Part shown: positions 41,581 through 50,582 of the stretch, piece after piece
Numbering within the stretch: position 1 is the stretch's first letter
Layout of the letters: every line of letters begins with the position of its first letter
Assembly: GCA_024628785.1 (NCBI GenBank)
Contig: CP102405.1
Span: forward strand, 1,426,001 to 1,490,000
Direction: 5' to 3'
Origin: Fusobacteria bacterium ZRK30
Lineage (GTDB): Bacteria; Fusobacteriota; Fusobacteriia; Fusobacteriales; Fusobacteriaceae
Length of the DNA stretch: 64,000 bases
Notes under the pieces: generated by a model
The model's database searches: none
What the model was told of the DNA's origin: nothing
What the model saw: the letters and a program-made list of their open reading frames with translations, nothing else
Position numbers and translations under genes: made by a program

Positions 41581-43364
41581 ATGAAAGAAAAAAAGTAAAA
41601 AAATTATTCAAAGAGTGCCTGGAGTTATTGAAGCCGCCAATTAATTTAAGTATCAGTGAATGGGCAGATGCAAATAGGATCTTATCTTCAGAAGGGTCTA
41701 AAGAGATAGGGGCCTGGGAAACTAAAAGAACTCCATACATGATAGAGATCTATGAAAGATTAGAATCTGGAGAAGTTAGAGAAGTAATCCTTAAGATGGC
41801 TTCACAACTGGCTAAATCAGAATTCATAAATAATATCTTCGGGAAATATGCACACCTGGCTCCCTGTCCAATGCTCTTGGTACAGCCCACAGATACCATG
41901 GCAATAGCATATTCAAAGGAGCGGATAGCTCCAATGATAAGAGATACCTACGTATTAAAAACCAGAATCAAGGATGCAAACTCAAAGAACTCAGGGAATA
42001 CAGTTACACACAAGATGTTCCCGGGAGGATACCTTGCCTTTATAGGATCTAATTCACCAAGTAAATTAGCAGCCAGGCCGATCAAGATAATTTTCTTTGA
42101 TGAGGTAGACAGATATCCCGAGTCTTCAGGGAGGGAAGGAGATGTAATATCTCTTGGACGAAAAAGATTAACTACCTATGGGGATGAGAGTAAGTGTATT
42201 ATCACAGGAACCCCTACTGTTAAAAATAAAAGTGCCATAGAAAAAGAGTTTGCAAATGGATCACAGGCAGTATGGAAGCTCCCTTGTCCCCATTGCGGGG
42301 AATATCAGGTATTAGATTTTAAAACCCTGAAGTGGATAGATGATGACCATGAAACTGTAGAGATGGTTTGTAATGAATGTGGAGTGTTATCCCATGAGAA
42401 AGAATGGAAGAGAGGAAATCAGTCTAAAGGGAAATGGGTACATAAATTTCCTGAAAAGAAAAAGAAGTTAAGTTATCACTTAAACGCTTTAGCCAGTCCA
42501 TGGAGAACATGGGAATCAATAGTTGAAGAATGGATAGAATCCCAGGGAGATATGGAAAAGATAAAGACATTTAAAAATACTGTCCTGGCAGAAACATGGG
42601 AAGAGCAGAATATTAAAACTATCGACTATATGACTTTATACAAGAGAAGGGAAAGCTATAAAGCGGAAGTTCCTGAAGGAGTTTTACTCTTAACAGCAGG
42701 AGTAGATATTCAGCATAACAGAATCGAAGTAGAAGTTAAAGGCTGGGGATTAGGCCGTGAAAGCTGGGGAATTATATACCAGGTATTTTATGGGAACCCA
42801 TCAAAAGAAGAAGTCTGGAATGAACTGTATGAATTTTTAAAATCTGATTTCTATTTTGAATGTGGAACTCCCTTAAAGATCTTTGCAACTTGTATCGATA
42901 CTGGGTACAACACACAAAATGTTTATGATTTTGTCTCTGATAAGGAGCACGAAAGGATCTTCGGTATTAAGGGGCAGGGTGGAATAGTTCCAATAAATAA
43001 TGGATTTAGAAGAACTAAGCATAATGAAATTAATCTTTATTCCATAGGGGTCAATGCATTAAAAGATTCAACTATGAGTAAATTAAGGATCAAGAAAAAA
43101 GGAAAGGGATATTGTCACTATCCTAAAAACCCGACAAGAAACTATACTGAAAAATATTTTATGAGTTTAACAGCCGAGGTAAGAGATCCTAGCAGCAATA
43201 AATGGATAAAAATAAGAGATAGAAATGAAGCGTTAGATCTACACAACTACAATGAAGCAGCATTAGAAATATATAATTACGACATGAAAACTTTAGCAAA
43301 ATTATCCAAAGAAGATTTAAGTTTATTATCTAAACTTGGATATCTAGAAAGGGAGGCAGAATGA
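41577..43364 (+). CDS. Terminase large subunit, lambda GpA family
   Basis: 595 residues. ATPase motifs: deviant Walker A region MASQLAKSE, Walker B IIFFDEVDR (Asp175-Glu176). A zinc finger follows (CPHCGE, CNECG). The C-terminal nuclease has AGVDIQHNRIEVEV and ATCIDTGYNT. It cuts and translocates phage DNA into the prohead. Confidence 0.93.
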   Translation: MNERKKVKKLFKECLELLKPPINLSISEWADANRILSSEGSKEIGAWETKRTPYMIEIYERLESGEVREVILKMASQLAKSEFINNIFGKYAHLAPCPMLLVQPTDTMAIAYSKERIAPMIRDTYVLKTRIKDANSKNSGNTVTHKMFPGGYLAFIGSNSPSKLAARPIKIIFFDEVDRYPESSGREGDVISLGRKRLTTYGDESKCIITGTPTVKNKSAIEKEFANGSQAVWKLPCPHCGEYQVLDFKTLKWIDDDHETVEMVCNECGVLSHEKEWKRGNQSKGKWVHKFPEKKKKLSYHLNALASPWRTWESIVEEWIESQGDMEKIKTFKNTVLAETWEEQNIKTIDYMTLYKRRESYKAEVPEGVLLLTAGVDIQHNRIEVEVKGWGLGRESWGIIYQVFYGNPSKEEVWNELYEFLKSDFYFECGTPLKIFATCIDTGYNTQNVYDFVSDKEHERIFGIKGQGGIVPINNGFRRTKHNEINLYSIGVNALKDSTMSKLRIKKKGKGYCHYPKNPTRNYTEKYFMSLTAEVRDPSSNKWIKIRDRNEALDLHNYNEAALEIYNYDMKTLAKLSKEDLSLLSKLGYLEREAE

Positions 43365-43597
43365 GTGTTACAGGAATAACTTTGGAGATGTGCCAGGAAA
43401 AATTAAAGATGTATTTAAAAGCTGAAGAAAAAGTATTGTTAGGCCAGGCATATAACATAGATGGAAAAGAAGTCACAAGAGCAGACCTGGGGAGAATACA
43501 ATCAGGAATTAAACTCTGGGAAGAAAGGTGCAGAAAATACGGTAATCCCGGTAATACAGGAATGACAATAGAGAATGTAATACCAGGGAGACATTAG
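43361..43597 (+). CDS. DUF6148/gpW-like head-tail joining protein
   Basis: 78 residues with GITLEMCQEKLKMYLKAEE, then VLLGQAYNIDGKEVTRADL, the pattern of DUF6148 proteins that sit between terminase and portal in many phages. Overlaps the terminase gene by four bases. Confidence 0.75.
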   Translation: MSVTGITLEMCQEKLKMYLKAEEKVLLGQAYNIDGKEVTRADLGRIQSGIKLWEERCRKYGNPGNTGMTIENVIPGRH

Positions 43598-43606
43598 GAG
43601 GAGCAG

Positions 43607-45118
43607 ATGGAAATATCATTTAAGAAAATGGTTTCTGGAATGGGATCTATGAAGATAAGAGCAGAGACGTTTTTACATAAAAGTAAAGAAGTTTTTCAGT
43701 ATCATAACCATGGGGCAGGAACACAAAATGCTATGGATTATGATGATGAGATAAATAGTGCTGATGTGGATATAGGAGAATCAAAAGAAACTCTTATGGC
43801 TAGATCTAGAGATGAATATATGGGTAATGCCATAGCAAATGGAGCTATCAAGAGAATTAGATCCAACGTTGTAGGTGTAGGGATAAAGCTAAAAGCATCT
43901 ATAGACAACAATATTCTAAACCTGGAGCAAGAGAAAAAAGAAGAGATAGAAAAAAATATAGAGAATTTATGGAGAATGTGGGCGGAATCAACTGAATGTG
44001 ATTGGGGAAGGCAATCTAAACTAAGTCATATTCAATCATTAGCTATCTTAACAGCATTAATAGATGGTGAATGTTTCGCAGCTTTATCATTTAAACTTAA
44101 TCCAGGAGAGCTATTTGGATTAAAAGTAAGGTTATTAGATCCGGCTAGTTGTATTAATCCTTCAGATGTTGGAGATAAAGACATAAAAAACGGTGTAGAA
44201 AAGGATAAAAACGGGATAATAACAGCTTATCACTTTAAAAAGAATAAAACTGGTTCTGAAACTACTAAGATCCAGGTCCATGGGAATAAAACTGGAAGGA
44301 AAAATTTGTTGGTCCTTATGGAAAAAGAGAGGATAGGTCAGAGAAGAGGAGTTCCATTAATAGCACCAGTCCTTGAGATTCTCCATCAAATGAGAAAGTT
44401 TACCCATGCAGAACTTATGGCAGCTACTGTTAATTCATATTTTGCAGCCTTTGTAGAAAATGAAACTGAAGAAACCAAACAGCAAAGTCCTTTTAGAATC
44501 ATAAATGGTAAACATGCAACTTTAAAAAGCGGGATTATAAGTCAAATGGCTCCCGGGCAAAAGATTAAATTTCCTGATTCTAACAGGCCTAATTCAGGAT
44601 TTACCAAGTTTATGGAAACTATGAGTACTCATATAGGCGCTTCTTTAGAGTTAGCACCAGAGCAGCTATTACTAAAGTTTTCTAATAACTATTCAGCTTC
44701 AAAGGGAGCTCTATTAGAATCATGGAAGATGTTAAAAGCTAAAAGACAATGGTTTACAGATGATTTTATGCAGCCTATCTATGAGGAGTTTTTAGACTAT
44801 TGTGTAGCCATGGACTATATAGATCTTCCTGGATATGAAGATCCCTTTAAAAGAAAGGCATATCAGAAAACCCAGTGGTTTGGACAGGCTCAGGGGTCAT
44901 TAGATCCTTTAAAAGAAGTTAAAGCTGCAGAACTTAGAATTAAAAACAATCTAAGTACAAGCGGACGAGAAAGTATGGAGATCAACGGCAGTGATATTGA
45001 TGATAACATCGAGCAGAGAGGTCGAGAGGTAAAGAAGATGAAAAAATATGGATTAGTAAATAATGGAAAATCTAAAAAAGATAAAACAAAAGGAGGTGAA
45101 ACAAATGAGCTTACTTAA
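43607..45118 (+). CDS. Portal protein, lambda family
   Basis: 503 residues, PF05136-like. Segments include MARSRDEYMGNAIANGAIKR, LIDGECFAAL, QRRGVPLIAPVLE and SNNYSASKGALLESWK. It forms the dodecameric portal vertex for DNA entry and exit. AGGAGG precedes the ATG. Confidence 0.92.
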   Translation: MEISFKKMVSGMGSMKIRAETFLHKSKEVFQYHNHGAGTQNAMDYDDEINSADVDIGESKETLMARSRDEYMGNAIANGAIKRIRSNVVGVGIKLKASIDNNILNLEQEKKEEIEKNIENLWRMWAESTECDWGRQSKLSHIQSLAILTALIDGECFAALSFKLNPGELFGLKVRLLDPASCINPSDVGDKDIKNGVEKDKNGIITAYHFKKNKTGSETTKIQVHGNKTGRKNLLVLMEKERIGQRRGVPLIAPVLEILHQMRKFTHAELMAATVNSYFAAFVENETEETKQQSPFRIINGKHATLKSGIISQMAPGQKIKFPDSNRPNSGFTKFMETMSTHIGASLELAPEQLLLKFSNNYSASKGALLESWKMLKAKRQWFTDDFMQPIYEEFLDYCVAMDYIDLPGYEDPFKRKAYQKTQWFGQAQGSLDPLKEVKAAELRIKNNLSTSGRESMEINGSDIDDNIEQRGREVKKMKKYGLVNNGKSKKDKTKGGETNELT

Positions 45119-46223
45119 TGTACTAATGTTAGGAAATAAGAAAGCAGAGATGAGAATCTATGGTGTCATAGGGGAAGGTTGGATGGCTGATGTAACCTCA
45201 GAAGATGTTAATCGGGAGTTAGATCAACTAGAAGATATAAATGAGATAGATGTTAGGATCAACTCTCCTGGAGGCGGAGTATTTGCCGGAGCAGCTATAT
45301 ACAATAGTTTGAAAAGACATAAAGCTAAAAAAAATATATATGTAGATGGAATTTGTGCATCTATTGCTACTGTAGTAGCTATGGCAGGAGATACGATCAA
45401 CATGGGAAGAACTGCCATGATGATGATCCATAATCCTTATTCACCATCAATTAGCGGAGGTGCCAAGGAACTTAGAAAGAAAGCAGATGATCTTGATAAA
45501 TTAAAAGAACTTTCCATTGGCGCATATCTAACCAAAGTAAACCTCACACGGGAAGAGTTGATAGAAAAAATGGATTATGAAACTTGGATGACTGCTGATG
45601 AAGCTAAGGGCTTTGGATTTATTAGTCATATAGAAGATGATATTGAACCTCAAATGTATTTTGATAAAAATATCCTAATGTGTGGAAAGAATATATCTGT
45701 AGATGTTTCTAAATTTAAAAATCTAAATAGTTTTTTAGAAAAGAAACATATACCTAAGACTAAACCAGTAAACCAAAATAATTTAAATAAAAAAGGAGAT
45801 GTGAAGATGGATTTAAACCAATTAATGCAACAATACCCAGATCTATATAAGCAAATAGTTCAGGTAGGAGTTAACCAGGAAAGAGAAAGGATTCAAAATT
45901 TAGAAACAATAGAACAAAGAGCAGGAAGATCATTAGAATGTATCCAGAAAGCCAAATTTGAAACTCCTTTAGAAGCGACTAACCAGGAATTAATGACTGA
46001 TATCCTTCAGGAGATGGCAGCTCAGCCTAAAAATACTGAAACTCAATCTAAAGCTGAAAATAAGATGCAGATCTTACTAAATAAAATTGATGATGCAAAA
46101 GATGGGGGAGCCCAAGATCAAGTATTAGATGGAATGACTAAGCAAGAGATTGCTGATAAACAAGAAGCAGATGAAATTGATGAAATAGTAGCGTTAGCCA
46201 ATGGAGAAGAATTAGGAGAGTGA
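45105..46223 (+). CDS. Head maturation protease (ClpP/S49-like) with scaffold region
   Basis: The start ATG 45105 follows AAGGAGGTG. 372 residues. A ClpP-like fold with INSPGGGVFAGAAIYN, Ser86 (GICASIA) and His109 (MIHNP). A linker and a scaffold-like helical C-terminus follow (from about residue 235). It processes capsid assembly proteins inside the prohead. It overlaps the portal gene by 14 bases. Confidence 0.9.
   Translation: MSLLNVLMLGNKKAEMRIYGVIGEGWMADVTSEDVNRELDQLEDINEIDVRINSPGGGVFAGAAIYNSLKRHKAKKNIYVDGICASIATVVAMAGDTINMGRTAMMMIHNPYSPSISGGAKELRKKADDLDKLKELSIGAYLTKVNLTREELIEKMDYETWMTADEAKGFGFISHIEDDIEPQMYFDKNILMCGKNISVDVSKFKNLNSFLEKKHIPKTKPVNQNNLNKKGDVKMDLNQLMQQYPDLYKQIVQVGVNQERERIQNLETIEQRAGRSLECIQKAKFETPLEATNQELMTDILQEMAAQPKNTETQSKAENKMQILLNKIDDAKDGGAQDQVLDGMTKQEIADKQEADEIDEIVALANGEELGE
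45807..46223 (+). CDS. Internal in-frame scaffold protein, Nu3-like
   Basis: Inside the protease gene AAAAGGAG (45792-45798) lies eight bases before ATG 45807 in the same frame, giving a 138-residue protein (MDLNQLMQQYPDLY...) that equals the scaffold tail. Lambda C/Nu3 uses the same arrangement. Confidence 0.7.
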   Translation: MDLNQLMQQYPDLYKQIVQVGVNQERERIQNLETIEQRAGRSLECIQKAKFETPLEATNQELMTDILQEMAAQPKNTETQSKAENKMQILLNKIDDAKDGGAQDQVLDGMTKQEIADKQEADEIDEIVALANGEELGE

Positions 46224-46229
46224 TTTTAA

Positions 46230-46553
46230 ATGGTTAAAGAAGTAATAACACCTGAGAACCTGAAAGCCGGAGGAGTAGTTCCCTATCTGGTTGAGTCTAT
46301 GGGATTTACCCCGGGAACTTATACCAGAGGAATGCTCTTAGAACTGGATCCTGCCACTTTGAAACTATCAAAGTGTACAGATGAGACTAAGTTCTTTGGA
46401 GTATTAAGTGAGGATGTAGTAGTAACAACAGCTGAAACAGCAATGGTTTATGTTAGCGGAATGTTCTATAAAAATGGAGTTATCAAAGAAGAGGCTACAG
46501 ATATAGAAAAGATAAGAATACATGGTATTCCTAAAAATATCTATATGAGATAA
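46230..46553 (+). CDS. Head decoration protein, lambda D-like
   Basis: 107 residues of the HDPD family: PYLVESMGFTPGTYTRGMLLEL, FFGVLSEDV, AMVYVSGMFYKNGV. It trims and stabilises the expanded capsid. Gene order protease-D-E is as in lambda. Confidence 0.88.
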   Translation: MVKEVITPENLKAGGVVPYLVESMGFTPGTYTRGMLLELDPATLKLSKCTDETKFFGVLSEDVVVTTAETAMVYVSGMFYKNGVIKEEATDIEKIRIHGIPKNIYMR

Positions 46554-46583
46554 AAATTTAAATAACAAAAGGAGTGATTAGTA

Positions 46584-47612
46584 ATGGCAGGACCATATAG
46601 CGCAAGAAAGATAACAGCAACAATAGAGAGAATAAAAAGACCAGTTAATTTCCTGTGGAATATCATGATTGGTAAAGAAATAGAGGAGGTAGTCCAGGAG
46701 ATAGAGATCCACTCAAAGGATAATGGAAGGGTAAGAGCAGCATTTGTAGGTCCTATGTCTAACGGAATTCTTATTGAAAGAGAAGGGTTTGCAGTTGAAA
46801 GATATAAGCCTCCCTTTATTACGTTAAAGATACCTGCAAGTGCTGAATCAGCATATCAACAGCAATTTGGCGAGGGTATCTATGTTACCGGAAAAAAAGA
46901 TCTGAATAAGATCATAAAGAAACAGGTAGCAGATGATTTAAAAACTTTAAAGAGTATTACTCATAGAACTAAGATATGGGCGCTGTCTAAACTATTGATA
47001 AGCGGTATCTATCCCATGGGAGATGGTAAAGAAGGTATTAAATATGGAGATTTTGCTTTAAAAGTATTAACAGGATCAGATAAGTTCGATGCGGAAGATT
47101 CAGATATCTCTGGATGGTTAAGTCAGCAAAAATTAGAAGTTCAAAAAAATACAGGGAATGTTGTGGATACTGTGATAGTTACACCAGATGTAGCTAGATG
47201 TATTATTAATAACAAAGTTCTTATGGAAAAGATAAAGGTTCTGAATAGTACTCTGATTGATCTTAACCCAAAGGAGAAGGAACCGGGGGTTTCATATATT
47301 GGGTATATCCCAGAGATAGATACTAAGATCTATTCATATATGGACTGGGCAAAGGAGCATGGGAAAACAACTGAAGAACCAATCTTACCGGCTGGAACAC
47401 TTTTATACTTTAAAGCTAAGAGCTTTAGAGTAAATTATGGAAGTTTTCCATTCAGAGAGAAGCTAACAGATAAATCTAAGATCTTTGTTGGTAAAGAAGC
47501 AGTAAAAACGGTTCCTTCATCTGAAGGAAATACAGACCTGTTAGAATTAAAATCTTCACCATTAATCATACCGGAAGATGCTCAAGGCTGGGTTGCAGCT
47601 AAAGTAATATAG
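46584..47612 (+). CDS. Major capsid protein, lambda E family
   Basis: 342 residues, PF03864-like. KPPFITLKIPASAESAYQQQ matches the conserved P-domain start, and RVNYGSFPFREK and KTVPSSEGNTDLLELKSSPL are near the end. HK97-type fold expected. AAAGGAG precedes the ATG. Confidence 0.92.
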   Translation: MAGPYSARKITATIERIKRPVNFLWNIMIGKEIEEVVQEIEIHSKDNGRVRAAFVGPMSNGILIEREGFAVERYKPPFITLKIPASAESAYQQQFGEGIYVTGKKDLNKIIKKQVADDLKTLKSITHRTKIWALSKLLISGIYPMGDGKEGIKYGDFALKVLTGSDKFDAEDSDISGWLSQQKLEVQKNTGNVVDTVIVTPDVARCIINNKVLMEKIKVLNSTLIDLNPKEKEPGVSYIGYIPEIDTKIYSYMDWAKEHGKTTEEPILPAGTLLYFKAKSFRVNYGSFPFREKLTDKSKIFVGKEAVKTVPSSEGNTDLLELKSSPLIIPEDAQGWVAAKVI

Positions 47613-47622
47613 GGAGGTAACA

Positions 47623-47934
47623 ATGAAAAAATGTAAAGTTAAATTAACAGCAATTGAATATAAAGGGAAAAAGTATAAGCCAGGTGCGGTTATAGAGTTA
47701 GATGATAAAGATGCAGCAGATCTAATTAAAAATGATTTTGTAAGAGAGATAAAATCTCTTCCTCTAGAAAAGAAAACTCCTGAAGAACTAGCGGAAGAAA
47801 AAAGAAGAAAAGAATTAGTTGACTTAACTATTCCGGAATTAAAAGAAAAGGCAGCGGACATGGAACTTCAATTAGAGGTAACTAAAAAAGCTGAGATCAT
47901 AGAAGCCATCATGGAAGCTGAAGATGAACTTTAA
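47623..47934 (+). CDS. Head-tail region protein with HeH/LEM-like C-terminus
   Basis: 103 residues. The C-terminal segment LVDLTIPELKEKAADMELQ...TKKAEIIEAI is a HeH/Rho-N-like helix-extension-helix motif often found in small phage joining proteins. The N-terminal half is a small beta region. GGGAGG precedes the ATG. Confidence 0.65.
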   Translation: MKKCKVKLTAIEYKGKKYKPGAVIELDDKDAADLIKNDFVREIKSLPLEKKTPEELAEEKRRKELVDLTIPELKEKAADMELQLEVTKKAEIIEAIMEAEDEL

Positions 47935-48253
47935 AGAGATGATGGATGAGGATCTAGACCTTCTATTTGACCCGGATGAAATAGGAGAAAAGGTTACCTT
48001 TGAAGGAAATGAGATTATAGCTGTAAAATCATCTGAAGAATTCAATAAAAAGTATGAAGGAAAGAATAATGATAGATACAGTGAAGCAGGTATCTATCAT
48101 GGAGGGATTACTCTTTCAATGAAAAAGGAAGATTTCCCAAATGATGTTTATATAAACAGTACGGTAAATTTGAACGATGAATCATATGAAGTCATAGACA
48201 TTGAAGACAAAGGAAATACCTTTAGGATATCTCTTATTACTAATTATAAATAA
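47924..48253 (+). CDS. Head-tail joining protein, lambda FII-like
   Basis: 109 residues: DLDLLFDPDEIGEKVTFEG, then a beta-rich body ending in ISLITNY. Size, place and pattern agree with FII (Phage_attach). It overlaps the previous gene by 11 bases. Confidence 0.7.
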   Translation: MNFKEMMDEDLDLLFDPDEIGEKVTFEGNEIIAVKSSEEFNKKYEGKNNDRYSEAGIYHGGITLSMKKEDFPNDVYINSTVNLNDESYEVIDIEDKGNTFRISLITNYK

Positions 48254-48257
48254 TCAA

Positions 48258-48310
48258 TTTCGTAACTCCCGAAATTAGTTTTATTTTTTAATTTCGAAAG
48301 TTACGAAATA
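48258..48310. repeat. Inverted repeat between FII and Z genes
   Basis: TTTCGTAACT...CGAAATTA pairs with TAATTTCG...AGTTACGAAA around a T-rich loop. The TTTCGTAAC motif recurs at 41075-41083 and, as TTTCGTTAC, near 58129. Confidence 0.55.
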
Positions 48311-48325
48311 CAAGAGGTGAAACCT

Positions 48326-48880
48326 ATGATTGAATTCGAGAGCGAAGCATTAGAGAAAATTATAGAAGAATTAGAAGGTATCACAGATGGTGTTGAAGAA
48401 GTGGTTTCTAAGGCATCAAATCAAACTGCTAAAAGAGCGAAAAGGTACATAGTAGATAGGATTATAGAAGATTTCTATATCAATAAAGATAAAGTTAATC
48501 CAGGGATCTCCATGAAGAAGGCTACTTTGCAGAAGACAACAGCTGAGTTAACAAATAATAGAAAGAAAGATCATTACGGCTTACAAAACTTTAGGGTAGA
48601 TGTCCCGGATGATGGACCAATTAAAATTGGATTGAGAAGAAGCGGGGGATTGGTAGATCTAAAAAGAGCATTTCTTCGGTCTCCTAGGAATCAGCCAGGA
48701 AATATAATGGTATTCAGGCGTTTATTTACAGAATCTAAATTCAGAAAAGCTATTGAAAGGCAGTATGGATACAGTGTTGGCGGAATGATAGAACACAACC
48801 CGGAACTTATAGAAAAATTTATCAATGAAGACTTAGAGAATGAATTTGAAATTAAATTAAATGATTTCTTTGAAGAATAA
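48326..48880 (+). CDS. Minor tail protein Z-like
   Basis: The start ATG 48326 has AAGAGGTG six bases upstream. 184 residues matching lambda GpZ: TAKRAKRYIVDRIIEDFYI, LRRSGGLVDLKRAF, VFRRLFTESKFRKAIERQYG. It connects the tail to the head. Confidence 0.78.
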   Translation: MIEFESEALEKIIEELEGITDGVEEVVSKASNQTAKRAKRYIVDRIIEDFYINKDKVNPGISMKKATLQKTTAELTNNRKKDHYGLQNFRVDVPDDGPIKIGLRRSGGLVDLKRAFLRSPRNQPGNIMVFRRLFTESKFRKAIERQYGYSVGGMIEHNPELIEKFINEDLENEFEIKLNDFFEE

Positions 48881-48898
48881 AAAATTAGGAGGACAAAA

Positions 48899-49792
48899 AT
48901 GATAGTTGATGGAAAAAAGTTTAGCGCAGTAGTAGTGATAGTAATTATGGCCATATTAATGACGTTTAAATCATGTCACAGAATATCTGCAGGTTATGTA
49001 GGTGTTGTTTACAGCCCTAATGGAGGAGTCCAAGAAAAGGTATTAACACAAGGATACAACTTTATCAATCCATTTAAAAATGTAACTGAATATACCATAG
49101 GAACAGAACAGGCATATTTATCTGCAGATGAAAGGGATGGATCTGAAGATAATGATTCGTTTATGGTCCCTACCTCAGATGGAAAGATGGTTAATGTAGA
49201 TTTAGAGTATTCATATAGATATGATGAAAATAAGGTGGCTAAGATCTTTACAAGGTTTAAAGGTAAAAGCGGAGACATTATTCAAAACACATATACCAGA
49301 GTAAAGATAAAAGCATATGTATCTGAAGTAACTTCTAAATTTAGTGTCCTTGATATTTATGGTTCTAAGCGGGCAGAGTTAAATTTAGGGACCTACCAGC
49401 ATATCAAAGATAAGTTTGCTAAAGATGGGATAATCATTGAATCTGTAAATTTCTCAAGAATAGGGTTAGATCCTGCTACAGCAACTGTTATACAGCAAAG
49501 AGTAAATACCCAACAAGAGTTAGAAAGACAAAAGATAGAGAAACAAAAAGCTCAAATTGAAGCTGAAAGAAATGCTATCCAGGAACAAGGAAAAGCTAAA
49601 GTTAAATTAATTCAAGCAACAGCTGAAGCAGAGAAAATATTAACTGTAGCTAAAGCCCAGGCTAAAGCTAACGATCTTAAGAAAAAATCTTTATCCAGTG
49701 AATTAATTAAATATGAACAAACCTTAAGGTGGGATGGGCAGCTGCCTAAAGTAACTTCTGGAGGTAATCCACTAATAGATATTAGAAACTAA
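48899..49792 (+). CDS. SPFH/band-7 (prohibitin-like) membrane protein in the tail operon
   Basis: 297 residues. One N-terminal membrane helix (VVVIVIMAILMTF) precedes the SPFH domain (GYVGVVYSPNGGVQEKVL, GYNFINPF, RVKIKAYVSEVTSKFSVLDIYG). A coiled coil follows, rich in Ala/Glu/Lys/Gln (ERQKIEKQKAQIEAERNAI). Host band-7 proteins form ring scaffolds with membrane proteases such as HflKC-FtsH. This one is inserted between phage joining genes and has AGGAGG. It could modulate lysogeny or shape the membrane; unproven. Confidence 0.85.
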   Translation: MIVDGKKFSAVVVIVIMAILMTFKSCHRISAGYVGVVYSPNGGVQEKVLTQGYNFINPFKNVTEYTIGTEQAYLSADERDGSEDNDSFMVPTSDGKMVNVDLEYSYRYDENKVAKIFTRFKGKSGDIIQNTYTRVKIKAYVSEVTSKFSVLDIYGSKRAELNLGTYQHIKDKFAKDGIIIESVNFSRIGLDPATATVIQQRVNTQQELERQKIEKQKAQIEAERNAIQEQGKAKVKLIQATAEAEKILTVAKAQAKANDLKKKSLSSELIKYEQTLRWDGQLPKVTSGGNPLIDIRN

Positions 49793-49802
49793 GGAGGCGT
49801 TT

Positions 49803-50282
49803 ATGTCTATAAGAAATTTAGAACAAGAAATTAAAAAGAGACTTGAAAATGCGATAAAAGGTATTCAGTTAATAGATGATGAAGGGAATCCTGTTATTCC
49901 TATAGTTGTTACCGGTATATTACCAATGGACACAGTGAGAGGGAAACCATATATACTAATCCAAACAACTAATGTCCAGGATGAACAAATGAGCGGTAAT
50001 GTCGATGTTAGTATCCTATACGCAACTATTGGAGCTAGTAGAAAAGGCAGAAATGATCCAGAGATAGAAAAAGAAGCACTATCAACGGGACACTGGGATA
50101 CCCTCTCAGTAATAGATAAGATCAGGGAAGATTTCTTTAAAGATACAAACTTTGAATTTGGAATTCTCAAAAGATCTATGAAACATGAAGTCTTTGGTGC
50201 AGTGAAAACACCATACTATCTTGGTGAGACTAAATGTTCATTTGAAATAGCAGTAACGCAGCCACAAGATGACTATTTGTAG
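49803..50282 (+). CDS. Tail completion/terminator-like protein
   Basis: 159 residues, in the place and with the pattern of small tail-terminator proteins (DUF1834/gp37-like): ILPMDTVRGKPYILIQTTNVQDEQ, HWDTLSVIDKIREDFF. AAGGAGGCG precedes the ATG. The family call is by context and weak similarity. Confidence 0.6.
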   Translation: MSIRNLEQEIKKRLENAIKGIQLIDDEGNPVIPIVVTGILPMDTVRGKPYILIQTTNVQDEQMSGNVDVSILYATIGASRKGRNDPEIEKEALSTGHWDTLSVIDKIREDFFKDTNFEFGILKRSMKHEVFGAVKTPYYLGETKCSFEIAVTQPQDDYL

Positions 50283-50291
50283 GGAGGAATG

Positions 50292-50582
50292 ATGGCAGTA
50301 AAAAAAGTAACCAAAAAGAAAAAAATAGAAGAACCAAAAGAGATAAAAAAAGAAAGTATATTTTATGTGGGACCAGGAGTTCAAAGAGGTATTTTAGATA
50401 AGGGGACTGTATTTATAGGAGATCTTCCTGAAGAAGTAGAAAAATTAAAAGTAAAATATCCATCTATAGTTCCTATGTTTGTTACAGAAGATGAATATGT
50501 AACAGCTTTTAATGAAATAAATCAACCAGGAACTGTAATAAATATCCTTTTTAATAAGGCAGTAGAGGAGGTAATGAACTAA
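50292..50582 (+). CDS. Small protein preceding the tail sheath
   Basis: 96 residues. The second of two adjacent ATGs (50292) is better spaced from GGGAGG. A lysine-rich N-terminus is followed by a compact domain (YVGPGVQRGILDKGTVFIGDLP). Such genes regularly precede sheath genes, and the function is not settled. The stop overlaps the sheath start. Confidence 0.6.
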   Translation: MAVKKVTKKKKIEEPKEIKKESIFYVGPGVQRGILDKGTVFIGDLPEEVEKLKVKYPSIVPMFVTEDEYVTAFNEINQPGTVINILFNKAVEEVMN

